Of a stretch of DNA of 64,000 bases, positions 34,377-45,243 are shown piece after piece (position 1 is the stretch's first letter; every line of letters begins with the position of its first letter). The notes beneath the pieces are model-generated. The model worked only from the letters and a program-made list of their open reading frames with translations, ran no database searches and was not told where the DNA came from. Location of the stretch: NCBI GenBank assembly GCA_029449235.1, contig JANATG010000012.1, positions 1,178,001 to 1,242,000 of the forward strand, in the 5' to 3' direction. This DNA comes from Linnemannia schmuckeri (taxonomy: Eukaryota; Mortierellomycota; Mortierellomycetes; Mortierellales; Mortierellaceae). A program made the position numbers and the translations under genes.

Positions 34377-34450
34377 ATCTATTTGGCAACCGGGTTGGCA
34401 AATAAGGCTTTTTATCACTTGGCAACCTGGGTTGTCAAGTAGATTAACCC
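34377..34450 (-). repeat. Mutator-like right terminus with subterminal palindromes
   Basis: Read on the minus strand from 34450: GGGTTAATCTACTTGAC, then AACCCAGGTTGCCAAG, then a second palindrome-type copy (CAACCGGTTGCC-like, 34383-34400). This is the clearest end for the transposase-bearing element. The flank GAATAGATA (34451-34459) has no partner next to the left ends seen at 24678 or 25730. Confidence 0.75.
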
Positions 34451-34559
34451 GAATAGATATGCCCATCGCAGCAAACTATTCTCATTTCGCAGTGCAAAAA
34501 CGTACGGGATGTAAAAAATGGAGTCGAAACACCACCTAATACCGTATAAAGAGCACATA

Positions 34560-34632
34560 AGCCCAACGTGGGGATCGAACCCACAACCTTCAGATTAGAA
34601 GTCTGATGCTCTACCGATTGAGCTAGCCGGGC
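34560..34632 (-). tRNA. tRNA with UCU anticodon (Arg) and a Lys-like body
   Basis: Minus strand from 34632: acceptor GCCCGGC pairs with GTTGGGC (two G-U); discriminator T at 34560. D arm AGCTCAATCGGTAGAGC; anticodon stem TCAGA/TCTGA with loop CTTCTAA, so anticodon UCU at 34599-34597, decoding AGA arginine; T arm GTGGGTTCGATCCCCAC. No intron. The acceptor, D and T arms look like eukaryotic tRNA-Lys rather than the usual Arg-UCU body. A T6 run about 45 nt downstream is the first good Pol III terminator. Confidence 0.93.
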
Positions 34633-34827
34633 AAGATACCGATTAAAAATCTCTGATTAATTTAAATAGAATTTTTTCATGAAACCTTCGTTTTTGAGTA
34701 TTTTCTCTGGCTCCCGGTATGGTGCCCTCACTTTTTGGAACCACTTATATGTTTTCTGAACTTATGTGCATTATTCAACGTATTTTTAGATGTTTTTAGA
34801 TAAGTGAATCGCGAGTAAATGTCGATT

Positions 34828-35394
34828 TCTCGGCCTTCAAGACCCCACGGTCCATTGCCAAGACGGTCCTTCACAAGTTTATTGGCTACATGGAGACGCA
34901 GGCCTCAGAGCTGATCTGGAAACCCCGATGCTCCACGACGATCGCGTGGGAGCAGATGCAAGGTATCACTGCCAAGGACAAAACATCCAAATACACCGAC
35001 GCCCGAGGTGACTGGAGCCGAGGATACGGTTACATCACACGTGATGGGTTCTGCCCGTGTGGCGCTTCGCTAGCCACACATGAGGATCGAACCTGCCCTG
35101 GAGCAACCAAGGAACCACGAGCAGCTGATGAGCGGCTGTTGGATAGTCTGTTGGGAAGGAGGAAATTGTCATTGATGGAGAGGATGGGAAGAATCCCCTT
35201 CATTCGTATCTAGTTTTATTTTGTCTTCCGTTTTTGCTGTGAAGAGCAGCGACAATTGTTGCGCAGAGCCAGGCTCCGGGTCGGACTGTCACTGGCGGAT
35301 GGTGTACTGAAGAGTTTGGACTGTAGTCCCCTTTACTTCCAAATGCCTTCTTTGTACTGTTTGTCAGAGAAATAAAATTGTGTACAAAAAAAAA
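34828..35394 (+). mobile_element. LINE fragment, copy 3 (5'-truncated, with target duplication)
   Basis: 3' end of the same LINE family, plus strand, ending in AATAAAATTGTGTAC and poly(A). It is bounded by an 11-bp direct repeat AAATGTCGATT at 34817-34827 and 35395-35405 (the right copy merges with the poly(A)). This shows a target-primed insertion that is still recent enough to keep a perfect duplication. It lies 195 bp upstream of the UCU-anticodon tRNA and points away from it. Confidence 0.9.
34829..35213 (+). pseudogene. LINE ORF2 C-terminal tail (fragment)
   Basis: Open in frame from the truncation point: AIAKTVLHKFIGYMET, then ELIWKPRCSTTIAWEQMQG, GDWSRGYGYITRDGF, CPCGASLATHEDRTCPG (CxC...HxxxxC) and a stop at 35211-35213. 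It supplies the intact version of the tail that is interrupted in copy 1. With no RT or RNase H it cannot be functional. Confidence 0.8.
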
Positions 35395-35405
35395 AAATGT
35401 CGATT

Positions 35406-36158
35406 AAAGAAAATAGGCTAAAATTTTTGACATACTGATGAATGTGCTTACAGATCGTATGCATGGATGCTTAAACCACTGCACGACATAGTAGGGGTCA
35501 GATGAGAGTGTTTGTTACAGTAGGATAAGTCGTATTTTTTTATGCTGGTTTGCCACCGATTTTATTTGTATTAAAATGTTATGATTATCAATGCTAGGTC
35601 GTCTAATTCTACCCCATCATTTCATCAGTAAGTCGGAATGGACTGGTTGGAGATAACAATTGATCAACTCGAATTTTCCAAGAATGATCGCTGTATGTGA
35701 TCAGTGATCAGTTGTTCTCGCTATCTTCCATCAGGACACGTAGGCTATAAGATATATAATCAAAAAACCGTGGTCGCGAGAGTACAGGCCAGGACGCGTC
35801 TTTTATTTTGCGCAGATCCATTGTCAGTAACAACAAAGCGCGTCCTTTTTTCTATTGTTCCTTATTTCATAATTGTTCGGTTTGAGATACGTGTCAAAAA
35901 ATGGTTCTGTTCGCCGTCACTGAGACGGATAATTTTAGAGTGGGCTCGTCGACTAAAAAAAAGAATAAAAGGGTGGAGGCAATGCCCATTAGCCATCTCT
36001 TTTTTTTTCTACTTTTGTCTTCGTCTTCTTTATCCTTCTCCTACCCCTCTTCCCCTCGTCATCGTTGTCCTCCATCTCGTCGACGTTTCTCCTCCTTCAT
36101 TCTCGTTGACGCGTTCTCTTCTCCCTTTAATCTTTTTGTTGCCGGTTGATGCCTCGGA
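35406..36158. other. Intergenic; promoter and leader of the dymeclin gene
   Basis: AT-rich 750 bp that turn CT-rich from about 35990, typical of the leaders in this window. No gene supported. Confidence 0.55.
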
Positions 36159-39100
36159 ATGACTACTAAGCCTGACCCTGAACGGGCTACCTCTCCTCCT
36201 CTCACTCCCCTCACACCCTCCCACCCTCAATCACGCCCTCGCGCCTCAGTCGACCACCACGCCCTCCCTCGCTCATCTACATCTCGTGTCCAACCCCGTC
36301 AGAGTGAAGATCGCTCCTTGCCTCCGCTCCATCACGCCGACATCGTTTCTTCCTCCGCCCAAACTAGCACAAGGATACTTCAAAACCCCCTCCCGTCCGA
36401 CCTTCCTGTCAACGACAGCAACGCCTACACCGGCCGACCCGTCCTTGACACAAGCAGACGCTATTCAACTTCAAGTAGCTACACCCCCGCCCCACCTACT
36501 TCTTCCTCTGTGCGCTCGTCGCCCTCCCTTGGGAGCATCTATTCACCCACCGCAGGCAACTCAAACTTAAGCAACAAACGTCGATCTGGACAGACACCTA
36601 CGCTCTCCGTCACACCCGAGTCACCCTCTCTGACCAGGAGCTTCACAGGCGGATTCCACACTTACAATCCCGACTTTCGATCTTCTCACGACACGGACAG
36701 CATACACGCCTTTCCACTTAGCGCTACTCCCCAGTCGCCCTCGTTCTCAATCTCCTCTCTGTCAAATATCATCCCTATATCCAACTCGATTTCGAACATT
36801 GCCAGTACTGCTACAAACAAGCCGCCAGTACTCGAACATCGACAGCCTATTACTGTAAAGGACTTTGAGAGCATCCACCTTTTGGGGCCTAACCAAAAAA
36901 CAGCCATCAAGACACTTTGTTCCTCACGAATCCTGAGTAGAATCGACACTATCGGTTGGTTCTCGATCCTCGGCGCACAAAAGTTTCCAACAATCTCAAC
37001 AAGGTTTGCAAGGCACTGAGAGAACACTTTAGTCGGTACCTTTTTTTTGCCATGGCATTGGCATTCACGCCTTCTTTTCTTTTTTTTATCTTTTGTTTCA
37101 TAGCCAAGAAGCATACGACATCGAAATGGCGACAACCTGCATGGCGATCGAGTTTGGTACGGATGGTTTCTGTTTTAATACTATATCTTGTCAAGATTTG
37201 AACGGCGAGAACTGACTTTATACTGACAGATCACTGGTTATTCTTTTATTCAATTATTTAGGAGCCAACAACACTCAAACGCAAAACTTCAACACTTTGG
37301 TTCTGCAATTGCTTTCGCAGATAAAACTCATCAAAGATCAGGAGTACAAGGGGTAAGGACAGGATTCGGAGATTCTTCGCCGCAGGAGGGTTCCAGGGAG
37401 CCTAGGAGCTGGCTAACACTCGTCCGTGGATTTTTTTAATGTATATCTAGCGATATACCCAGCCATGCATACAACGCCTTGTTCTTGACCCGCGTCTTTT
37501 TGAACCACTTTATCTCGCATCTTTCCTCGAGCCAGATGATCTCATTCTTTGAAGGCAAGTGTCCTTGTGATGCATGGTATATAAATATGTGATGCTATTT
37601 GACCAGCGTACTAACCTCAACTCATTGTCGCTACGACATTGTTAGGTTCTGAGCTATCAACGGATGCACAGCAGGAAGCCCTCGGGATCGTGTCATTCAA
37701 AGGATGCAAACTTGGAGTCGATCAGGCGTTGGTGTCCGATCCTCGTTCGTACGCGGAACAATTAATTCAAGGCATCATTGGAATCATTTTGAATCTGGAC
37801 GCAGGGTAAGGATTCAGAAGGCTCAGAGGACACAGGATTGCCGTTTATTGTTACACGATCCCCACCGCGAAAATAATAACAGGATCATTTTCGCAATTGT
37901 TCCACTAGGTCTTCTCCATCGGCGTACGAGTTTTATCAAGAAACGCTGAATCTCTTTATTGTCATGGCCTCTACCCAGCTTCAGCTGACCACCTCAGAGA
38001 CCAGCGAAAAGAATTACTTTTTGAACTTGGTCCTCAATAAGTTCAGGTAAGTCTTGGTGCCCACTTCTTTGACTAAGGAGAGCTGGGCTGATAGTTGGAA
38101 AACCTTATACTCACATAAACACTTTTCATCTCGCCAATAGTCAAGTTGCAGGCCAACTGACTCTGAGACTTTTGTGGAACTTTACAGACCAACGGCCGAG
38201 TCCACCGTTGACAGGAAGTATTGTATACAGTGCCTACAGCTACCTTTTCGCTAAGACAGGGTCATCACCGTCATCAGAGGCGCACCCAATCGCTGACAGG
38301 AGTGTTCTTGTGTTGCTCTTGCTGCATTCGCAGTCAATGAGCAACCCCAGCTGGAAGGCCTTCAAGACAGCTATTCAGAATATCCGGGATGAGCGAGGTA
38401 CCTACAACTTATGGTTATAATGGGTTACTACAGAGACATGGTTATGCTCTTTGCATTGACCAACACTTCCTGAACACACCAACTCTAGGTTCCATGGCAG
38501 ACGATCAAAAGGACGACACGATTTTCGTCTCCTTCCGCAAAGTCTTTCATATCGTATGCCAGTAAGTGATCAACCTCTGGCAAATGTAGGCAAGGCCATG
38601 AATTTTTCGGTACTAGTATCCCAGCTAACCGTAAATAATTTATTATGCATAGACACATCCACTGCGAGGAAGTGTGCCTACTGCTGCACGTCTTACTGGT
38701 CGAGAACACCTACTTTAGGACCTATGTTTTATCTAGAACTGATCCAGAGACTTTGGTAGGCATTACGTCGTTGCTGTAATAATTGAAGTGCACAACAACT
38801 GTCAGCACTGCCCATCATGCAACGCGATGAATTCACTAGTGTCTAACCGGCTTTGTTCATCTTTCCATTTAACATAGTATTTGCCAATTCTGAGGATGGT
38901 GTATGAGGGCGTTGAGGGCAAAACAAACTACTCTCAGGTTTATGTGTTGCTAGTTATTCTGCTCCTGTTCAGCCAGGACGACGTATTTAATGACAGCATT
39001 CAAAAAATTGTACAGTACATTTTTCGTCAGACGAGCTAGCCCGGGTTACGGTGTTTTTTCTCATATTCAAAGCCCGTCATGAAATTATAATAACGCGTAA

Positions 39101-39533
39101 TGTCTTTCATTTAATTCTTTACTAGACGATGACATACCAACCCTGGTTTACGGAACGCTTACTCAAATCCATCTCACTTGGCGGCCTTGCCGTGGCTATC
39201 GTCATCAGGACGATTCAGTACAATCTGGCTCAACACAAGGTAAGCACAACCCAGCACTGATTTTTTTTTTTCATGCGAGCCAACAAATGCGTTTAGAATA
39301 AAGTGAGTGATACTGACGATATTTTTGTTTTTGGCATAGGATGTTTATTTTCACACCAACTCACTGGCGATTCTGGCTAACATGTCCAACTCTCTCCAGG
39401 ACATCCACCCGTATGTGTCTCAGAGACTAGTAACGCTTTTTGACATTGTTGCAAGGAGGTACCAAAAATTAGTGACAAAGAAGATGCAGCAGGACGAAGT
39501 CCTCGACAAGGTTAGTCCTTAGATGTGATCATT

Positions 39534-39571
<38 letters not shown>

Positions 39572-40279
39572 CAGTATCATCGGACACCGACGGCGCATTC
39601 AAAAAACTAAGCTCTAAACAATGAGCTGTTGCTTGTTATAGAACCCTGATGTGATTATTTACGGGGACATGGTAACCTTAGTCCTGGAGATCATCAACTC
39701 GACTCTGACCCACAAGCTCAAGGCCAACCCACAGCTGGTATACTCACTCCTACACAAGCAAGAGATGTTTGCCTATTTCCGGAACGACCTCAAGTTCAAG
39801 GACCTGATCCAGAATATTGAACAGGCTGTCAACTATTTCCAACAAAAGGTCTCTGAAGCCAACATCAAGGCGCCCACACCCGAAGAAGTCGCACAGGTGA
39901 TCCAGATGGCATCAAGGACCTGGCCACCCAACCTGATGAAGACTTTTCCTGATATCAAGTTCCAGTATGAGGAAGAGGAGCAGTCGAATGAGTTCTTTTG
40001 TCCCTATGTTTGGTCGCTCCTGTATCGGAACACGTTTATATATTGGGATGAGGAGAAGGCCAAAATTCTGCATGACTATAGAACTGTATGTTTGTCCTCT
40101 GTATACTTTATTGATGGGGGGATTTTACGTTGAGGCAATACGGAGGTTGAGACAAGTGAACTGACGCTGGGTACATTTGCGTGGTTGTGTTTTTTGTTCA
40201 TTTGTTTGTTTATTAGGTAATGAATGACGAGCATGCGTTTGAGGGAGTCCCTACTGGAGGTCAGTCCACGGCCCCATAG
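36159..40279 (+). CDS. DYM: Dymeclin with long disordered N-terminus
   Basis: Fifteen exons: 36159..36854, 36941..37035, 37104..37156, 37262..37352, 37451..37554, 37646..37805, 37909..38046, 38141..38397, 38489..38561, 38653..38755, 38878..39009, 39126..39239, about 39340..39510, 39642..40085, 40217..40279; about 897 residues. Dymeclin is a Golgi-associated alpha-helical protein (HID1/dymeclin family). Clear matches: SHAYNALFLTRVFLNHF, DRSVLVLLLLHSQS, LPILRMVYEGVEG, VIRTIQYNLAQHKDVYFHTN, LAILANMS, LVLEIINSTLTHKLKANPQLVYSLL, and FKYEEEEQ-type QYEEEEQSNEFFCPYVWSLLYRN. Human dymeclin is 669 residues; the first about 230 here are Ser/Thr/Pro-rich with no counterpart, and the usual FWNQLLSF opening is missing. 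The intron after 37554 is GC-AG (GAAG|GCAAGT). The first intron (86 bp, CTAAC branch site) is the least certain link. Confidence 0.9.
39537..39571. repeat. Poly(T) tract in a dymeclin intron
   Basis: An uninterrupted T run of about 35 within the intron 39511-39641, far from the acceptor, so it is not the splice pyrimidine tract. Confidence 0.9.
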
Positions 40280-40500
40280 CTAGATAGTTGTGCCCGGTCT
40301 TGTCTATTCCCAGACTGAAAAACTGACGTACAATGCCGTTCCACTGTACGTCAACAGATCCCAGTACGGGGTATCACCACGCAATTGAACACGCATAAAG
40401 CTAGATTTCGCTTGATAGGGAGTGTTTTTAATTTACGAAAAAAATTGATGTAATATTGTACTGTACAAAAAGCATGAAGGGGAAATGATATTTCTTAGAG
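40280..40500. other. Convergent 3' ends of dymeclin and subtilisin genes
   Basis: 221 bp shared by two converging genes. A GTACAATGCCGTTCCACTGTAC inverted pairing (about 40329-40350: GTAC...GTAC arms) lies near the middle. No gene. Confidence 0.5.
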
Positions 40501-42526
40501 CTAGGACATGGAAAGTGAAAGGTAGGATAGTGCGATGAAGCTAGCCCATTTACAGTCAAAAGGAAAATAAGAAAGAAGGGACAAGGACCCTGAAGTGAAT
40601 GAAATTGGAGTGTCGATAATCTCGGTCTCGTCTGCGGGGTTTCGGTGCACCGCGCCGATGTAGACAAGGTTGCGCGCAAGGGCCTTTCCGTGGAACTCCA
40701 AGATCTGCGGTCGGCTGGTCGTTGTGCCAGATGAATGAGGAGTATCGCGTGAAGTGCTCGTCAAAGTTGAAGAAACCGAGAGTAGAGAAGGAGATAGAGG
40801 GGCCACACCGTCGGCGACCAACTCACCGTTGAGACTAAATTTTGTCACAGACCTTAAAATTCGTTCATTCATATCCTTGGCCGGAATATTCTCTCCAGGC
40901 GACTCTGACAGCAATAGGGCCATCAGCCCCGCAACATGTGGAGAAGCCATCGAGGTCCCGCTTTGGACATGCGTTGCAGTGTTCGATTCGGCCCACGCAG
41001 AGACGATCGCAGACCCCGGCGCAAAGATGGCGACACAGGGGCCGAAATTGGAGTAAGAGGCGATGGTGTCGTCCTTATCGGTGGCGCCGACGGTCATGGC
41101 ACCCGGGGTCGAGGCTGGGGAGAATTGACAGGCGTCTTTTCCGTCGTTTCCTGCGGCGATCGAGAAGTGGATGCCGAGGCGCATGGCTTCTTGAATGGCT
41201 TCGTTTGTCGGTTCGTTGAACTCTGCTCCTAGCGATAGGCTACTCACGTGAGGGTTAGAATACAAGTGTAGGAAAGGTAATAGGCTTCATTCATGCCACG
41301 CGCGCATCAAACAATCAGAGGTTAAAAGAGCTTACTTGATAATGGAGCGGGCGGCACCGCCTTGGGAGACATGACGTTTAACAACCCACTCGATCGCCGC
41401 CAGGACGTTCGAAAGTCGTCCTGCACCAGCATCATCAAGAGCTTTTAGGGATACGATCTGGGCCTTCTTGGCAACACCGTATGTCGCACCTGCAGCGAGG
41501 GCCGCAACAAACGTGCCATGTCCGTTCCTGTCGGCATTGTCTGTTCGTTGTACTCCTTGCGCAAAGACTGGTCCATGCTGCGCCCTTCCCTCAAAGTCCT
41601 TGTGGTTAATGTTGACGCCACTAAATTAGGGAAAAGAGAAAAGCGGGTCAATAGGCTGACTATCCACAGAGGACATTTGTGCTTTGACTACCAAACCACT
41701 CTCACTCCCTATCTCTATAACTTACGTGTCGATGACATAGATGGTAGCGTTCTGCCCAGCAGATTTGGGGTAATGATAAAGCCCGTCCAGTTTATCCGTC
41801 CGTTGATCGATCCTGTCAAGCCCCCAACTAGGCGGATGACTCTGAACACGTCCATACATCTGTACCGGAAGGTCGGGAATAAGGTATTTGATTTGGTGTT
41901 TGTGTTGATGTTGTTGGATCCGTTCTACGGTTGTGGGGGACATGGTGGTTGAGTACCAGACTAGGTCGCCTACTGTTAGGGAATTGATGGTTGGTTCTAT
42001 GGATGTTGTTTGTGTGCCTGTTTCTGCATCATGGTGGGTGTTGATGAATTTGAACCAAGCCGGGTCCTCTGTGGTTGCCGTTATTCTTGTTGTCCTGTGT
42101 GTTCCTGTAGAGGCGATGGCGACTTCCTGACTGAGGTTTAGGTTGGCTTCGCGTTTAGGTGGGTGCATCATGACAATGTATCGACAGTCCGAGATGTGTC
42201 CCGGTGGGCATCCGCTCTTGGCGGTGTCATGGCCGAGACCTAAAGGTAACATGGAGGAGCAAAAAAGAAAGAGAGAATATAAGCGCATGCTAGTGTACGC
42301 AAAAAAGGACAATAACAATCTTTGCTCCCTTTGTTCCTTTCTCCACATGTGGTTTGTGGTACAGACAACAGAAGGATCCATGCGCAGACACACCGGACTT
42401 AGGAGAAAAAAATAAGCATCTACCTTTACTTTGGATTTGGATAGGCGATGCATGAATGGTGACCGTGCTGGTTAGGATGGTCAGGGTGGTTATTGTCTTT
42501 GCGAAAGAGAGGAAAGCGACGGTCAT
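40501..42526 (-). CDS. Secreted subtilisin-like serine protease (S8A, proteinase K type)
   Basis: Four exons, minus strand: 42526..42424, 42239..41726, 41620..41336, 41242..40501; 547 residues. Signal peptide of about 25 residues (MTVAFLSFAKTITTLTILTS). An I9-type inhibitor propeptide region precedes the catalytic domain, with WGLDRIDQR at its start. Triad: D205 in YVIDTG, H240 in NGHGTFVA, S398 in SGTSMASPHVAG; oxyanion Asn in AAGNDG (N333). Spacing is as in proteinase K. After the catalytic domain comes a Ser/Thr-rich stretch and a hydrophobic C-terminus (SLSLLSYF...ASFIALSYLSL), which may be a GPI-anchor signal. Extracellular protein breakdown is the likely role. The last intron ends GTGAG|T, in phase. 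Confidence 0.93.
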
Positions 42527-42973
42527 TATTAGAGTAAAAGAGAGAATGAGGTGCGGAAAAAAAAAGAATGAATGAGAACGAGCTGAATGAAAACACAGTT
42601 TGTAAGAGGGAAAAAGAGAGATGAATGACAGAGTTTGTCATGTCCCTTGCTGTAACTCGCATGCCATTCCCATTCACATTCGACATTCCCTTCTCGGTTC
42701 AAGGGTGAAGACAAAAAGAAAGGGTCTCGCGTGTGTGTTTAGTTGGTTGTACGTGTGGAGAAAGACGACATGGGTCATTGTGCGTCGATCCGAGTCGCCA
42801 CTGCACAAACGAAGGCAGTTAGGATGCAACAAGCTCTAAACAGTAGCAAAAAAAAAATGTAATAAAAAGTTTAACTGGTGGATCCCCATTCACACCAATT
42901 CCGATAGACTCAGAGCTGCAATGATCACTGATCCCAGATTCGGTTCCAACTGGCATCCATTTGTTAATTTATA

Positions 42974-42978
42974 TGTGC

Positions 42979-43042
<64 letters not shown>
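42974..43042. repeat. GT dinucleotide microsatellite
   Basis: About 33 GT units, nearly perfect after two GC interruptions at the left edge; potential Z-DNA-forming alternation. Confidence 0.97.
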
Positions 43043-43043
<1 letters not shown>

Positions 43044-45192
43044 TCTGGCTATCTACGTATGTATCATCTGCTATGAACAAGCTCATGATGAGGTGGTACA
43101 TAGTCCACCACCACATGAAAAAGACTACTACCTTCGTAGGCTACTCATGGTCAGCCAGTCCTCCTTATTCGTACAGCCGATATGTCAGATACTCGTTGTG
43201 AGTATTAAGATCTGACACTCTTAAACAACTCCTTGATTCTTGGGTACTTTGAACAATTGTAACTTTTTTTTCTCCTTTCCTCATTGTCTCTATCTTTGTC
43301 ATAAATCGTCTGACATAATCTGGGCGACCAAGAGACGGACCCCACGAACAATATAAATGAATTTCGCTTATTCAGTACATGGGAAGGAAGAACAATAATC
43401 GTCATCCACCCATCCACCCGCGGAGCAAAAAAAAAAAAAAGGGCCAGGGCCAGGGGGTGTATGTGTGTGCGTGAGGGAGAAAGAGGCGCAGGGGCACATG
43501 AGAGAAGGAATGATGCCCAGTAATCGAAGGAGAAACATATCGTTCATTTTTCAAGCACGGATATTAACCTCACGGGCTTTTTTTTTATCTTTACGAACGT
43601 TCATCATTTCTGCTGTTGTCTGTCTGTCTCCTTGAAATATGTCAGCAGCGGAGAGTTGACTTATGGGGGAGAGAAGGAGAGAAGGAGAGAGGGAGAGAAG
43701 GAGGAGGTGGGTGTGAGCATATTAGAGTAATGAGGAACGAGAGTCGAGTAAGATCATTTTATTATTTAAAGACTAGATAGCTCTCACTGTGTGTGTTTGT
43801 TTGTATGGGTGTGTTGTCGCAAAATGATAAACAGAAATAACAGCAGCATGGCTCTCTGTTATTTTCATTTGCGAGGAAGAGGGGGGAGGGGGTTATTTCT
43901 GGCGGGATGAGGACAAGAGTCAGCACTCGAGAGACGGATTAATAATTTTGGCTTTCATTTCCCACACAAAATACCATGAGCACCATCCACCATTACTGTC
44001 TCTTGAGGTTGAGAGCACTCTCTCTCACTCTTATTCATAGGGAATGAGCAAGAAAGATAGCTTGCTCCCCTCTCTTCTTGCATTGCTTATTCCTGTCCTA
44101 TCCATACGTGAATGGCCGTTTGGAGGCGGATGGAAGTGTCGTCCTCGATCAAACAAAAATACTGTCTTATATTAAAAAGTGTCTTTTTTTGGTACTCTTT
44201 TTTTGCTTTTCACCTCTGTCAGACATAGCCATGGGGTAATGAGTAGTGGTGCACAATCCCATGCTGATTGTTACACCATTGCACCTGCACATGGTACAGG
44301 TACAAGACAATCTCTCTTAAATGAACTATGCCGATGGCCACTGAAGGCTAAGCATTGGGGGTAAAATATTACTTGCCTTGCTATTCAGGACACGCTCGCA
44401 TGCACATACACATGTTACTTAAACCTCCTTTGAAATGTGTCCATTCTTCATTGTCTTTGATATATGAGGAGCAGGTAAATGAATGTAAAGGAATGACGCC
44501 TTTTTTTTTTATTCTTTTCGTTGTCGTTGCTGTCCTTGTTGGGCTTTCCCCCTTCTCTGAAGGAAGCTCATTTTCTCTCATTCCAGTCGAATAGGTGTTG
44601 TTATTTGTCTGTTTTGTGGAATGAATAAACAAATGAGTTGAATCATGAATTAGAAATATGAATGCATACATACCTTGTCCCTTGATACCATACCATGCCA
44701 TCGATGGATGGTGATATGTAGCATGGGATAAATAACCAGACAACAATCACACACAAGCAAGCATCCCTAATGCAATCAACAACAACGGAAGAGAGAGAGA
44801 GAGAGAGAGAGATAAAAGCGCCCTTTTTTCTGTTCTTTTCTCTTGCTTCTCTCGCTCCCTTTTATTTCTCTCTCTTCTCATTGAATACATGGCACATGCA
44901 AGACAAACAAAAAGAGAGCACAATCCACCACCACCTCCACTTTAACACCATTTACAATAAAAACAAAAACAATTGCATCCAATCCTTAATGCCATGCCAT
45001 GCTATGCCACCCAGTCAGTACACCATCCCTCAATGGTTCTCTCTTTACTTCTTTACTTTTCTTTCTTTATTCTTTATCCTCCATCTTTCTACCTTCTTCT
45101 CTCTCTTCTTTCTTCTCTTTTCTCTTTCTTTTCTCCCTTATTTTCTTCCACTTGTCCATCCAACCCATTCCTATTCCCTTTTCCATTGTCTC

Positions 45193-45243
45193 TTTTCACC
45201 ACTTCACCACTTCACCACTTCACCACTTCACCACTTCACCACT
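45193..45243. repeat. 9-bp tandem repeat (ACCACTTCA)n
   Basis: Five to six perfect units in the CT-rich leader region of the gene at 45945. Confidence 0.9.

Noticed and set aside
25730..34450. One 8.7-kb autonomous Mutator-like element
   Set aside because: The two ends are related but their 9-bp flanks differ, and two further right-type ends lie between. Nested or composite insertions explain the data as well, so no single span was called.
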